From Bacteroidota bacterium (GTDB taxonomy: Bacteria > Bacteroidota > Bacteroidia > Bacteroidales > P3): DNA of 45,561 nt. A program made the position numbers and the translations under genes. Location: contig JAFNAR010000020.1 in the NCBI GenBank assembly GCA_017860255.1, positions 1 to 45,561 of the forward strand, in the 5' to 3' direction. The notes under the pieces are model-generated. The model was given only the letters and a program-made list of their open reading frames with translations, was not told the origin of the DNA and ran no database searches. This document shows, piece after piece, positions 33,874 through 42,216 of this stretch (the first letter of the stretch is position 1; every line of letters starts with the position of its first letter).

Positions 33874-34953
33874 TTATTCGTATTTTATGCTTTTGGTTTC
33901 TCCTTTAATAAGCATTAAAGCGTTTAGTGCCAAAGCTCCCATTTCGTCTTCACCTGGGTAAACATGAACTGGAGCAATAAACTCTATTCTTTCTTTTAAT
34001 AGCTCAACAAATGGTTTACTGTAAGCAATCCCTCCTGTAAGGAAAATTGCATCAACCTTTCCTTTCAAAACAGTTGACATCGCCCCAACTTCTTTTGAAA
34101 TTTGATAAGCCATAGCTTCTTGAATAAATTCAAATTTCTTATCGCCTTCTTTTGCCTTGCATTCTACTTGATAAGCATCGTTAGTTCCAAGATAAGCCAC
34201 ATATCCACCAGCACCTACAACCATTTTCTTAATTTCTTGTTCAGTATATTTTCCGCTAAAGCAAACCTTAATTAATTCGTTAACAGGAAGAGTTCCTGAT
34301 CTTTCTGGAGAAAAAGGGCCATCGCCATCAAGAGCTTGATTAACGTCAATAACTTTTCCATGATTGTGAGCCGCAACACTAATTCCTCCTCCCAAATGAA
34401 CTCCAATTAAGTTAAGTTCTTCATATTTTTTATTAACTTCTTTTGCATATCTTCGAGCAATTGCTTTTTGATTAAGAGCATGAAAAACTGATTTGCGAGG
34501 CATTAAAGGATGTCCACTAATTCTAGCAAAATCACTTAATTCATCAACCACAACAGGGTCTGCAATAACAGCCTTAGCTCCTTGAATTCCTTGAGAAATA
34601 TCGTAAGCAATAAGTCCTCCAAGATTTGAAGCATGTTGTCCTTCTCTACCTTGACGAAGGTCTTCCAACATTTTTTCGTTTATCTCCAAAACTCCAGAAG
34701 AAACAGGCTTGATTAAACCTCCACGACCAATAATTACTTTAAATTCTTTAAGGTTAAAATCTGCTTCAGACACTTCTTTAAGAATAATTTCTTTTCTAAA
34801 TTCATATTGGTCAGCAATTTTAGCAAAAGGAGCCAACTCTTCAGCAGAGTGTTTAAGGTTTTTAAGGAATAATTGTTCTGTCCCGTTATATACTGCAATT
34901 TTTGTTGATGTTGAACCAGGATTAATTGCAAGAATTAAATTTTTTTCAGTCAT
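33874..34953 (-). CDS. buk: Butyrate kinase
   Basis: A 359-residue acetokinase-superfamily enzyme that makes butyrate and ATP from butyryl phosphate, or acts on a related branched acyl phosphate. ILAINPGSTSTKIAVY is the N-terminal phosphate-binding motif; GVHLGGGISVAAHNHGKVIDVNQALDGDGPF and DAIFLTGGIAYSK are diagnostic of Buk. The frame opens at 35013, but that ATG is upstream of the -7 box at 34999-35006, so ATG 34953 (MTEKNLILAIN) is the start. The usual partner ptb is not next to it. Confidence 0.92.
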   Translation of the reverse strand: MTEKNLILAINPGSTSTKIAVYNGTEQLFLKNLKHSAEELAPFAKIADQYEFRKEIILKEVSEADFNLKEFKVIIGRGGLIKPVSSGVLEINEKMLEDLRQGREGQHASNLGGLIAYDISQGIQGAKAVIADPVVVDELSDFARISGHPLMPRKSVFHALNQKAIARRYAKEVNKKYEELNLIGVHLGGGISVAAHNHGKVIDVNQALDGDGPFSPERSGTLPVNELIKVCFSGKYTEQEIKKMVVGAGGYVAYLGTNDAYQVECKAKEGDKKFEFIQEAMAYQISKEVGAMSTVLKGKVDAIFLTGGIAYSKPFVELLKERIEFIAPVHVYPGEDEMGALALNALMLIKGETKSIKYE

Positions 34954-34998
34954 TACTTTTATAATTTCTTTAATAAATAAAATCAAATATTTAGAATG

Positions 34999-35006
34999 CA
35001 AAATTA
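34999..35006 (-). promoter_or_regulatory. -7 box (TAATTTTG) of buk
   Basis: TAATTTTG on the minus strand with TTG at 35027-35025 as -33 (18-nt spacer), 45 nt before the chosen start. This box decides the buk start codon. Confidence 0.65.
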
Positions 35007-35061
35007 CATCCATTTTTGAAATTACAAAAATTTCTATTGTGTTTATGTCAATAATTTATAT

Positions 35062-35069
35062 TAAGTTTG
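35062..35069 (+). promoter_or_regulatory. -7 box (TAAGTTTG) of trxA
   Basis: TAAGTTTG with TTG at 35037-35039 as -33 (22-nt spacer), 30 nt before trxA. It is divergent from the buk promoter. Confidence 0.65.
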
Positions 35070-35099
35070 CAACTTTAACAATAAGAAATTTATAATATT

Positions 35100-35417
35100 A
35101 TGGCATTACAAGTAACAGACGAAACTTTTGAAAGTGCAGTTTTGCAATCAGACAAATTAGTTGTTTTAGATTTTTGGGCACAATGGTGTGGACCTTGTCG
35201 CCAAATTGCTCCAATCATTGACGAATTAGCAACAGAATATGAAGGAAAAGCAGTTATTGGAAAGGTTGATGTTGATTCAGCTACAGAAATAACTTCAAGA
35301 TATTCTATTCGCAATATTCCAACAGTTCTTTTTATTAAAAACGGTGAAATGGTTGAAAAGTTAGTTGGAGCACAATCAAAATCAAAATTTGTTGATATAA
35401 TAGAAAAACATCTATAA
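35100..35417 (+). CDS. trxA: Thioredoxin
   Basis: A 105-residue thioredoxin, a cytoplasmic disulfide reductase. The active site is WCGPC (Cys30, Cys33) in [18 protein letters not shown], and the cis-Pro loop is [15 protein letters not shown]. Full length, no signal peptide. The DUF58 gene follows 7 nt later, so the two are probably cotranscribed. Confidence 0.96.
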   Translation: MALQVTDETFESAVLQSDKLVVLDFWAQWCGPCRQIAPIIDELATEYEGKAVIGKVDVDSATEITSRYSIRNIPTVLFIKNGEMVEKLVGAQSKSKFVDIIEKHL

Positions 35418-35424
35418 AGAAAAG

Positions 35425-36351
35425 ATGTCCGATAAGATAGAAAGTATAATCGGATATCCTTCGCTTGAGCTTGTAACAAATCAAGTTGTTGAAGGGTTTA
35501 TTACAGGTTTGCACAAGAGTCCTTTTCATGGATTTTCAGTAGAGTTTGCAGAGCATAGACTTTACAATAGTGGAGAGTCAACAAAGAATATTGACTGGAA
35601 GCTTTACGGGAGAACAGACAAATTATTTGTAAAAAAATATGAAGAAGAAACTAATCTACGTTGCCTTTTGGTTGTGGATAATTCTTCTTCAATGTTTTTC
35701 CCCCTTCACAAAGAACCTTCCTTTTCCAATCCAAATAAAATAACCTTTGCTGCTTACGCTTGTGGAGTTTTAATTCAGATGCTTTCTCGTCAAAGAGATG
35801 CATATGGGCTTAGTTTGATTTCCGATAAAATAGATTTAATAACAGAAATAAAATCTAACTTTGGACATAAGAAGCATGTGTTCACTCTTTTGGAAAGTCT
35901 TCTAAAACCTTATGATAAGGAATCAAAACTCCAAACCAATATATCTCCTTTACTTCATCAGCTGGCAATGCAGATTCACAGGCGTTCGCTAATTATTATT
36001 TTTACAGATTTACTTTCCGAAGAAAACACTGAAGAATTGATTTCTTCTTTGCAACATATGAAACATTCAAAGCATGAGGTAATTCTTTTTCATGTGAGTG
36101 ATAAACAAAAGGAGATAGAATTTGATTATAATAGTCGTCCTCATCGTTTTGTGGATATGGAAACCTTAGAGGAAATAAAACTAAACCCTCAGGAAATTAA
36201 GGAAGCCTATCAAAAAGCTATTACTGACAAAATCCAAATGCTAAAAACTTCTTGTGAAAATACGAGGATTGATTTTGTTGATGCAGACATAAATAAAGGG
36301 TTTGACCAAATTCTTCTTCCTTATATAATAAAAAGAACTAAAATGTATTAA
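35425..36351 (+). CDS. DUF58-domain protein (von Willebrand A-like)
   Basis: A 308-residue protein. FSVEFAEHRLYNSGESTKNIDWKLYGRTDKLFVKKYEEE is the DUF58 signature, and LLVVDNSSSMFF is the following MIDAS-type metal site of a vWA fold. DUF58 proteins usually stand next to a MoxR AAA+ ATPase in complex-assembly modules; no MoxR gene is in this window, and the partner here is trxA. Function not established. Confidence 0.88.
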   Translation: MSDKIESIIGYPSLELVTNQVVEGFITGLHKSPFHGFSVEFAEHRLYNSGESTKNIDWKLYGRTDKLFVKKYEEETNLRCLLVVDNSSSMFFPLHKEPSFSNPNKITFAAYACGVLIQMLSRQRDAYGLSLISDKIDLITEIKSNFGHKKHVFTLLESLLKPYDKESKLQTNISPLLHQLAMQIHRRSLIIIFTDLLSEENTEELISSLQHMKHSKHEVILFHVSDKQKEIEFDYNSRPHRFVDMETLEEIKLNPQEIKEAYQKAITDKIQMLKTSCENTRIDFVDADINKGFDQILLPYIIKRTKMY

Positions 36352-36388
36352 TTTCGTTTTAAATATACGATAAGTCACAAAATATTAA

Positions 36389-36396
36389 TATTTTTG
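36389..36396 (+). promoter_or_regulatory. -7 box (TATTTTTG) of the OmpA/TPR lipoprotein gene
   Basis: TATTTTTG followed by GCAT, 66 nt before the start codon at 36463. Confidence 0.6.
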
Positions 36397-36462
36397 CATA
36401 TTGTAAAGTTGTGGCTTTACGTTTAAATTGCCAGTAAGAATTAAATTAATGAAATAAATATT

Positions 36463-38295
36463 ATGAGAAAAGCAGTATTAAACACTTTATTAGTAGGTCT
36501 TTTAGTTGTAGTTGCGGCTTCTTGTGGAAGCATTAAGACTATGCAAAAGAACCATAATCAAGTACGTTATCAAGTTTCTCCTAACCCGCTTGAGGCTCAT
36601 GGAGACAAAGTAATAGTTACAATTAATGGAAATATTCCAGAAAACTACTTCCAAAAGAATGCTGTTGTTTATATGCAGCCGATACTTACTTGGGAAACAG
36701 GTGAGGTTATCCTTTCTCCAATGAACCTTAAGGGAAGTAAGATAGAAGGTAATGGGAAAGCAATAGATAAGAAAACTGGAGGAAGATTTGTTTACAAAGA
36801 TACAGTCCTTTACAGAGAAGGAATGGAAAACGCCCAACTAACTCTAAACCCTGTTGCATATAAAGCAAAGGCTGTTAACGAAGCTGACGCTACCCACTCA
36901 GAAGCATTGGAAAACCCTGGAGCTATTCAATTGGGTAATGTAAAGATTTCTCAAGGAATTAACTCAACTTCAAACAGAGTTGACATAAGAGGAGACCTTT
37001 CTATGGCACCTCACAACTATTCTCCAAAAACAACAGAACTGATGACTGCTAACATTTACTTTACAGTAAACATGGCTGACCTTAACTGGAACAACGAACA
37101 AAATAAGAAAAACGATGCTAAGAGAGCAGTTGACAATATGAAGTCTTACATTGCTAACAATTCAGTACCTCGTCAAATATTCGTAAATGCTTGGGCATCT
37201 CCAGAAGGTGAAGAATCTTACAATATAGGTCTATCTAAGAAAAGATCAGAAACCACTGAAAAATTGGTAAACAACATCTTAGATGAAGCACTTACTGAAA
37301 GAGCAAAAGCAGAAAACATTAAACCTGCTGACGTTAAGAAATACATACAAGATGCTAAGAAAGACGTTGTATTACAAACCAACGCAAAAGGAGAAGACTG
37401 GGACAACTTTATAAGATTGGTTGAAGGAAGTTCATTAAGAGAAAAGAACACAGTAATAAACGTTGTTAAATCACAACCAGACAAGATTAGAAGAGAACAA
37501 GAAATCCGTAATATGTCAGTTGTATTCCGTCAAATTGAAGAAGACATCCTACCAATACTTCGTAGAGGTGAGATTGCTTTCAATTTCTCAGGAGTTCAAA
37601 AAACAGATCAGGAAATTGCTAAGATGGCAGTAACAAATCCTGATGATTTAACCTTTGATGAACTTATGTACGCAGCATCTCTTACTTCTAACTATGCTAA
37701 CAAACTTGCTATCTATAAATCTACAACTGAAAGATTCGGATCTCAATGGGAAGGATGGAACAATGCTGGTGCTGTAGGTTTAACTCTTAACCAATTGGAC
37801 GAATCAAGACAATACCTTGAAACAGCTGACAAACTTTCTCCAAACAATGCAACCATTAAGAATAACCTTGCACTTTTACACCTTGCCCTTAAAGACGTTC
37901 AAACAGCAGATAAATACATGCAAGAAGCAGTTGCACTTGGTAACGAACAAGCAATGGTTAATCAAGCAATCGTTGACATCAAGAAAGGTAACTACGAAGA
38001 AGCAGCAAGAAAACTTGACGGTAGAAAATGCGTATATAACCTTGCTCTATTGCAACTATTGACTGGTAACACAGGAAATGCAATCCGTACACTTGACTGC
38101 TGCATGGACCAAACAGCAGAAGTTAATTACCTAAGAGCAGTTTGCTATGCAAGATTGGATGATGTTCCCGGTTTGATAAAGAACCTTCGTGAAGCAACCA
38201 AACAAGAACCTGCTTACAAGTACAAAGCAAAGAATGATATTGAATTCCGTCGTTATATTTCAAACTATGAATTCCAAACGATAGTGAATAACTAA
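36463..38295 (+). CDS. Large lipoprotein with OmpA-like and TPR domains
   Basis: A 610-residue lipoprotein: signal peptide with lipobox AASC, lipidated Cys21. Residues about 40-190 form a beta-rich domain. About 195-360 resembles an OmpA peptidoglycan-binding domain with a long insertion (IYFTVNMADLNW, FVNAWASPEGEESYNIGLSKKRSE). About 400-600 carries TPR repeats (NAGAVGLTLNQLDESRQYLE, NNLALLHLALKDVQTADKYM). It probably links the outer membrane to peptidoglycan and serves as a scaffold. Codon use is richer in C-ending codons and strongly biased compared with its neighbours, which suggests high expression. Confidence 0.85.
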   Translation: MRKAVLNTLLVGLLVVVAASCGSIKTMQKNHNQVRYQVSPNPLEAHGDKVIVTINGNIPENYFQKNAVVYMQPILTWETGEVILSPMNLKGSKIEGNGKAIDKKTGGRFVYKDTVLYREGMENAQLTLNPVAYKAKAVNEADATHSEALENPGAIQLGNVKISQGINSTSNRVDIRGDLSMAPHNYSPKTTELMTANIYFTVNMADLNWNNEQNKKNDAKRAVDNMKSYIANNSVPRQIFVNAWASPEGEESYNIGLSKKRSETTEKLVNNILDEALTERAKAENIKPADVKKYIQDAKKDVVLQTNAKGEDWDNFIRLVEGSSLREKNTVINVVKSQPDKIRREQEIRNMSVVFRQIEEDILPILRRGEIAFNFSGVQKTDQEIAKMAVTNPDDLTFDELMYAASLTSNYANKLAIYKSTTERFGSQWEGWNNAGAVGLTLNQLDESRQYLETADKLSPNNATIKNNLALLHLALKDVQTADKYMQEAVALGNEQAMVNQAIVDIKKGNYEEAARKLDGRKCVYNLALLQLLTGNTGNAIRTLDCCMDQTAEVNYLRAVCYARLDDVPGLIKNLREATKQEPAYKYKAKNDIEFRRYISNYEFQTIVNN

Positions 38296-38320
38296 GATAC
38301 TGGTTAACTAAACGGTTACG

Positions 38321-38357
38321 GGGGCTAAAGATAATTTATCTTAGCCCTCTTTTTTTA
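38321..38357 (+). terminator. Terminator of the OmpA/TPR lipoprotein gene
   Basis: GGGCTAAAGATA pairs with TATCTTAGCCC (one bulged A), followed by CTC and a run of seven T. Confidence 0.88.
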
Positions 38358-38380
38358 TGCCCAAACCTAACCTGAATAAA

Positions 38381-38485
38381 ATTAGATGGCGTCCCAGCAA
38401 AATTAGACGGCGTCTGAGCTTTTTTAGACGGCGTCTAAATACACCAGGATTCTATCTAAAAACACTGGGACGCCGTCTAATTTTT
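38381..38485. repeat. Five 21-nt units with palindrome TTAGACGGCGTCTAA
   Basis: Units start at 38381, 38402, 38423, 38444 and 38465, each exactly 21 nt. The third holds a perfect 7+1+7 palindrome, TTAGACG-G-CGTCTAA. The fourth is degenerate and the fifth is close to the inverted first: 38380-38398 and 38465-38483 form an arm pair with a single mismatch. Confidence 0.88.
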
Positions 38486-38579
38486 ATCCCCCTTTCTCTT
38501 ATGATAATAACATGGTAATTAATAAAATAGAAGCTCAATAAAACTATTCTCAAACGCCAAAAACCCATAAAAACATACC

Positions 38580-38642
38580 TCTAACGCAGTAAAATGCGTT
38601 TTTAGACGGCGTCTAAGCAAAATATAACGCCGTTAAAATAAA
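38580..38642. repeat. Second group of the TTAGACGGCGTCTAA family, 21-nt phase
   Basis: A perfect copy, TTAGACGGCGTCTAA, lies at 38602, with palindromic but different units on each side at 21 nt: AACGCA-N6-TGCGTT in the unit starting 38580 and TAACGCCGTTA in the unit starting 38622. Confidence 0.7.
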
Positions 38643-38660
38643 TTTTACTAAGGGGGATAA

Positions 38661-38700
38661 GGAGTTTAACGACTTTAAGGAGATTAGGGAGTTTAAGGAA
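38661..38700. repeat. 9-nt array, GGAGTTTAA orientation
   Basis: GGAGTTTAA, CGACTTTAA, GGAGATTAG and GGAGTTTAA: four units of 9 nt starting at 38661, 38670, 38679 and 38688. It is the inverted counterpart of 38734-38792. Confidence 0.75.
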
Positions 38701-38733
38701 GGTAGATTATATTATAATTAAAGGTTATAACAT

Positions 38734-38792
38734 CTTAAAGAACTTAATTCCCTTAAAGACCTTAAGCTCCTTAAAGTCTTTAACCTCCTTAC
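38734..38792. repeat. 9-nt array, CTTAAAGAC orientation
   Basis: TTAA recurs at 38735, 38744, 38753, 38762, 38771 and 38780, exactly every 9 nt, in contexts such as CCCTTAAAG, ACCTTAAGC and TCCTTAAAG. Its reverse complement aligns with 38657-38700 at about four of five positions, so the two can form one long stem. Confidence 0.8.
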
Positions 38793-38795
38793 CAA

Positions 38796-41700
38796 TTATT
38801 GTAAATTAGTAATTTGTGACAGTGTTTTTAGGGCTTGTGAAATGCTCTTTATGGGTGAGAATACTATGCTTAGCTTTTCTTCAGATTCTTTTAACTGTAA
38901 GATATTTGGATAGGCCTGTGCAAACAGCAGGATGTTGGTAAAGGTTGGTGACTCGAAGTATGATGAACCTCTTTCGAAGGCTATGGTTGCTATCATCCTG
39001 TCTCGTTTCAACACAAGTTTCTCTATTCCCATTTCTCTTGCCTTCTGGCGCAGTTTAATGGTCTCTATAAGTTCCAAGGTTTGCTCTGGAATTGGTCCAA
39101 AACGGTCTTTTATTTGTGAGGCGAACTCCTGAAGTTCGTTAGGTGTACTTAAACTGTCAAGTTCCTTATATAAATTAAGCCTTTCCACCGTGCTGCTAAC
39201 ATAAGAGTCAGGAATAAGAACCTCAAGGTCAGTTTCAATGTTACATTCCTTAGCCAGAGTGCCCTCAGACAAAGTCTGCATCTCTTCTTCCTTAAACAGC
39301 TCTTTAAATTCCGTATGCTTAAGTTCCTCAATTGCCTCGTTAAGAATCTTATGGTACATCTCGAAACCGATTTCCGAAATAAAACCACTCTGTTCTGCCC
39401 CTAAAATGTTGCCAGCTCCCCTAATGTCAAGGTCACGCATAGCTATACTGAAGCCAGACCCAATTGAAGAAAAGTCTTCTATAGCCTTCAAACGCTTACG
39501 TGCCTCTTCAGTGATAAGACTTAGTGGTGGGATTAGTAGAAAGCAAAACGCCTTTTTATTACTCCTGCCCACACGACCACGAAGTTGATGAAGATCAGAA
39601 AGACCAAAGTTCTGAGCTTCGTTAATTATAATTGTATTGGCATTAGGTATATCCAAACCATTCTCAACTATCGTTGTACTGACAAGAACGTCAAACTCTC
39701 CTTCAATAAAGTTGTACATAACATCCTCAAGTTCCTCTCCCTTCATCTGACCATGACCCACAACAACCTTGGCCGAAGGCACCAGACGCCTAACCATACC
39801 TGCAATTTCCTCAATGTTCTGCACCCTGTTGTGAACCAGATACACCTGACCGCCACGCGAAATTTCATAATGGATAGCGTCCCTTATAACTTCCTCATCA
39901 AAAGTGCTGATTTGGGTTTGAATAGGCTGACGGTTAGGAGGCGCAGTGTTGATAATGGAAAGGTCCCTTGCACCCATAAGAGAGAACTGCAAAGTACGGG
40001 GAATTGGTGTTGCAGTAAGGGTAAGTGTATCAATATTAACCTTAAGCTTCTTTAGCTTTTCCTTCATTGCCACCCCAAACTTGTGTTCCTCATCAATAAT
40101 AAACAGCCCCAAATCCTTAAACTCAATTTCCTTACTTAAAAGTTTGTGAGTTCCAATCAAAATGTCAATCTTCCCAGCCTTAAGATCATTAAGTATCTCC
40201 CTTGTTTCCTTAGCCGAACGAAACCTGTTAACATAGTCAACCCTGCAAGGCAGATTCTCCAACCTGCTGGAAAAAGTCTTAAAGTGCTGATAAGCCAATA
40301 TGGTTGTAGGAACAAGAACCGCCACCTGCTTGCTGTCAGCCACCGCCTTAAAGGCAGCACGTATAGCTATTTCAGTCTTGCCAAAACCCACATCACCACA
40401 AACTAACCTGTCCATAGGAACACGGTTCTCCATATCTTTCTTAACCGCCTTTGTAGTTTTGTACTGGTCAGGAGTATCTTCATAAATAAAGGAAGCCTCA
40501 AGCTCATGCTGAAGATAGGAATCGGCAGAGAAAGCATAACCCATGGAAGACTTCCTCTTGGCATAAAGAGCAATAAGGTCTTTGGCAATATCCTTAACCT
40601 TTTGTTTGGTTTTGTTCTTCAGGTTGTTCCAAGTGTTGGAGCCAAGACGGTGAAGAGTAGGAGCAGTGCCATCTTTCCCAGTGTAACGGGAAATTTTGTG
40701 AAGAGCATGAATGCTAACGTAAAGAATATCGTTGTCTTTGTACACCAAACGAATGGTTTCCTGAATCCTGCCATTGTTTTCCAGTTTCTCCAAACCCGCA
40801 AACTTACCCACACCATAATCAATATGAGTTATAAAATCGCCAGGCTTAAGTAGCATAATCTCCTTTAAAGTTATGGCTTCATGATTCTGCTTCTGATCTC
40901 TAAGACGGTACTTGTGATAACGTTCAAAAAGCTCATGGTCTGTAAAAACAGCAATCTTCAAATCATTATCCACAAAGCCCTCACTAATGGAGTTAAGCAG
41001 ATAATGAACATTCAAAACCTTAGTGCTGTCAGAAAACTCCTTAATGATTTTTTCAATCCTTTCCTTTTGCTTGGGGTTCTCCACACAAAAATAATTAGTA
41101 AAAGAATTGTCGGCCTGTCTCTGCAAAGCATCAACAAGGAGCGAGAAATCTTTCTTAAACGAAGGTTGAGCAGAAGTATCAAAACTTACAACATTATCCT
41201 TCGAAAGCAAAGCATCATAACCCATCTCCACAATGGAATGATTCAAAATCCCTTTCTTAAAATCTTCCTTTCCAATAAACAACTCCTCAGCAGGAAGATG
41301 CAATTCCTTATTCTTAAGGTCAAGATAAGTTCTTTGACAAAACTCAAACTCCTTCTCAATTCTGTCTAAGCAAAAGCCAAGGTGCTCAATCCAAACCACC
41401 GTATTCTCACCCAAATACTCCACCAAAGGAACCCTCTTCTGAACACTTATAGATTCATTTTGAATATTTGGAACAATAACCAAATTTTCCTTTTCCTCAA
41501 TTGTAAGCTGAGAAACCACATCAAAAGTCCTCAAACTCTCAATCTCATCGCCAAAGAACTCAATTCTATAGGGATATTCATTAGCAAAAGAAAACACATC
41601 CACAATCCCACCACGCACAGCGTACTGCCCGGGAAGAACAACAAAATCAACTCTTTCAAAAGAGTACTCTTCCAAAATATCAACCACAAAGTCAAGATTA

Positions 41701-42182
41701 AGAGGCTCCTTTAAAGCTATTTTTAATGTATTCTTAGTGAGAACTTGTTTCGAAACAACCTTCTCCAACAAAGCTTCAGGATAGGAAACTATAATTGTTT
41801 TATCATTAGAGTTAAGTCTGTTGAGAACTTCTGCCCTTAAAAGAATGTTAGCATTATCAATATCTTCAACCTGGTAAGGCAGCTTGTAGGAACAAGGATA
41901 GAAAAGAACATTCTTCTTCGAATAATCAAGGTCCTGTTCCGAGAAAATCTGTTCAATGTCATTATAGAAATAAGCAGCCCTTTCCTTATCGGGAAGAACA
42001 ATAAGATGAGTGAACTCCCTCGATGCCTCCATGCAGGCAGCTACACAAAAGCTCATACTGCTCCCAGCCAAAGACTGAATATTAACTCTTGAATGATTAA
42101 CAGTTATTCTTCGGAGAAGGTCAACGTACTTTTGATTATGGGAATAAACCTTTAAAAGTTCTTTCACCTTGCAAAAATACAA
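38796..42182 (-). CDS. mfd: Transcription-repair coupling factor
   Basis: A 1128-residue DNA translocase that removes stalled RNA polymerase and recruits the UvrABC system. From the N-terminus: UvrB-homology domain, RNA polymerase-interacting domain (GDFITHIDYGVGKFAGLEKL), superfamily 2 helicase motor with Walker A DRLVCGDVGFGKTEIA and DEEH box FIIDEEHKFGV, the motif IPRTLQFSLMGARDLS, the RAGNILGAEQSGFI region and the C-terminal TRCF domain. The start is uncertain: ATG 42182 lies upstream of a promoter-like box (42172-42179), and GTG 42167 would be the first codon on a transcript from that box. Cotranscription from copA, 34 nt upstream, would allow the ATG. Confidence 0.95.
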   Translation of the reverse strand: MYFCKVKELLKVYSHNQKYVDLLRRITVNHSRVNIQSLAGSSMSFCVAACMEASREFTHLIVLPDKERAAYFYNDIEQIFSEQDLDYSKKNVLFYPCSYKLPYQVEDIDNANILLRAEVLNRLNSNDKTIIVSYPEALLEKVVSKQVLTKNTLKIALKEPLNLDFVVDILEEYSFERVDFVVLPGQYAVRGGIVDVFSFANEYPYRIEFFGDEIESLRTFDVVSQLTIEEKENLVIVPNIQNESISVQKRVPLVEYLGENTVVWIEHLGFCLDRIEKEFEFCQRTYLDLKNKELHLPAEELFIGKEDFKKGILNHSIVEMGYDALLSKDNVVSFDTSAQPSFKKDFSLLVDALQRQADNSFTNYFCVENPKQKERIEKIIKEFSDSTKVLNVHYLLNSISEGFVDNDLKIAVFTDHELFERYHKYRLRDQKQNHEAITLKEIMLLKPGDFITHIDYGVGKFAGLEKLENNGRIQETIRLVYKDNDILYVSIHALHKISRYTGKDGTAPTLHRLGSNTWNNLKNKTKQKVKDIAKDLIALYAKRKSSMGYAFSADSYLQHELEASFIYEDTPDQYKTTKAVKKDMENRVPMDRLVCGDVGFGKTEIAIRAAFKAVADSKQVAVLVPTTILAYQHFKTFSSRLENLPCRVDYVNRFRSAKETREILNDLKAGKIDILIGTHKLLSKEIEFKDLGLFIIDEEHKFGVAMKEKLKKLKVNIDTLTLTATPIPRTLQFSLMGARDLSIINTAPPNRQPIQTQISTFDEEVIRDAIHYEISRGGQVYLVHNRVQNIEEIAGMVRRLVPSAKVVVGHGQMKGEELEDVMYNFIEGEFDVLVSTTIVENGLDIPNANTIIINEAQNFGLSDLHQLRGRVGRSNKKAFCFLLIPPLSLITEEARKRLKAIEDFSSIGSGFSIAMRDLDIRGAGNILGAEQSGFISEIGFEMYHKILNEAIEELKHTEFKELFKEEEMQTLSEGTLAKECNIETDLEVLIPDSYVSSTVERLNLYKELDSLSTPNELQEFASQIKDRFGPIPEQTLELIETIKLRQKAREMGIEKLVLKRDRMIATIAFERGSSYFESPTFTNILLFAQAYPNILQLKESEEKLSIVFSPIKSISQALKTLSQITNLQ
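42172..42179 (-). promoter_or_regulatory. -7 box (TATTTTTG) overlapping the mfd start
   Basis: TATTTTTG followed by GCAA on the minus strand, inside the first codons of the annotated frame. If used, transcription would begin about at the GTG at 42167, giving a leaderless mRNA. Confidence 0.4.
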
Positions 42183-42216
42183 AAGAAAACTATTCTACCC
42201 ACAATTCTACTAATTT

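Larger units (their letters stand above)
38296..38795. other. Convergent gap made of a terminator and repeat arrays
   Basis: Five hundred bases without a gene between the OmpA/TPR gene and mfd. Order: terminator (38321), 21-nt palindromic array (38381-38485), unremarkable AT-rich stretch, second part of the same repeat family (38580-38642), and two 9-nt arrays in opposite orientation (38661-38700 and 38734-38792) that run right up to the mfd stop codon. Confidence 0.8.

Noticed and set aside
34954..35013. Earlier ATG for butyrate kinase
   Set aside because: It is upstream of the -7 box, and the added residues do not match the family; ATG 34953 gives the usual N-terminus.
39238..41714. Plus-strand open frames opposite mfd
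   Set aside because: They mirror the long, clearly coding mfd frame and show no family features.
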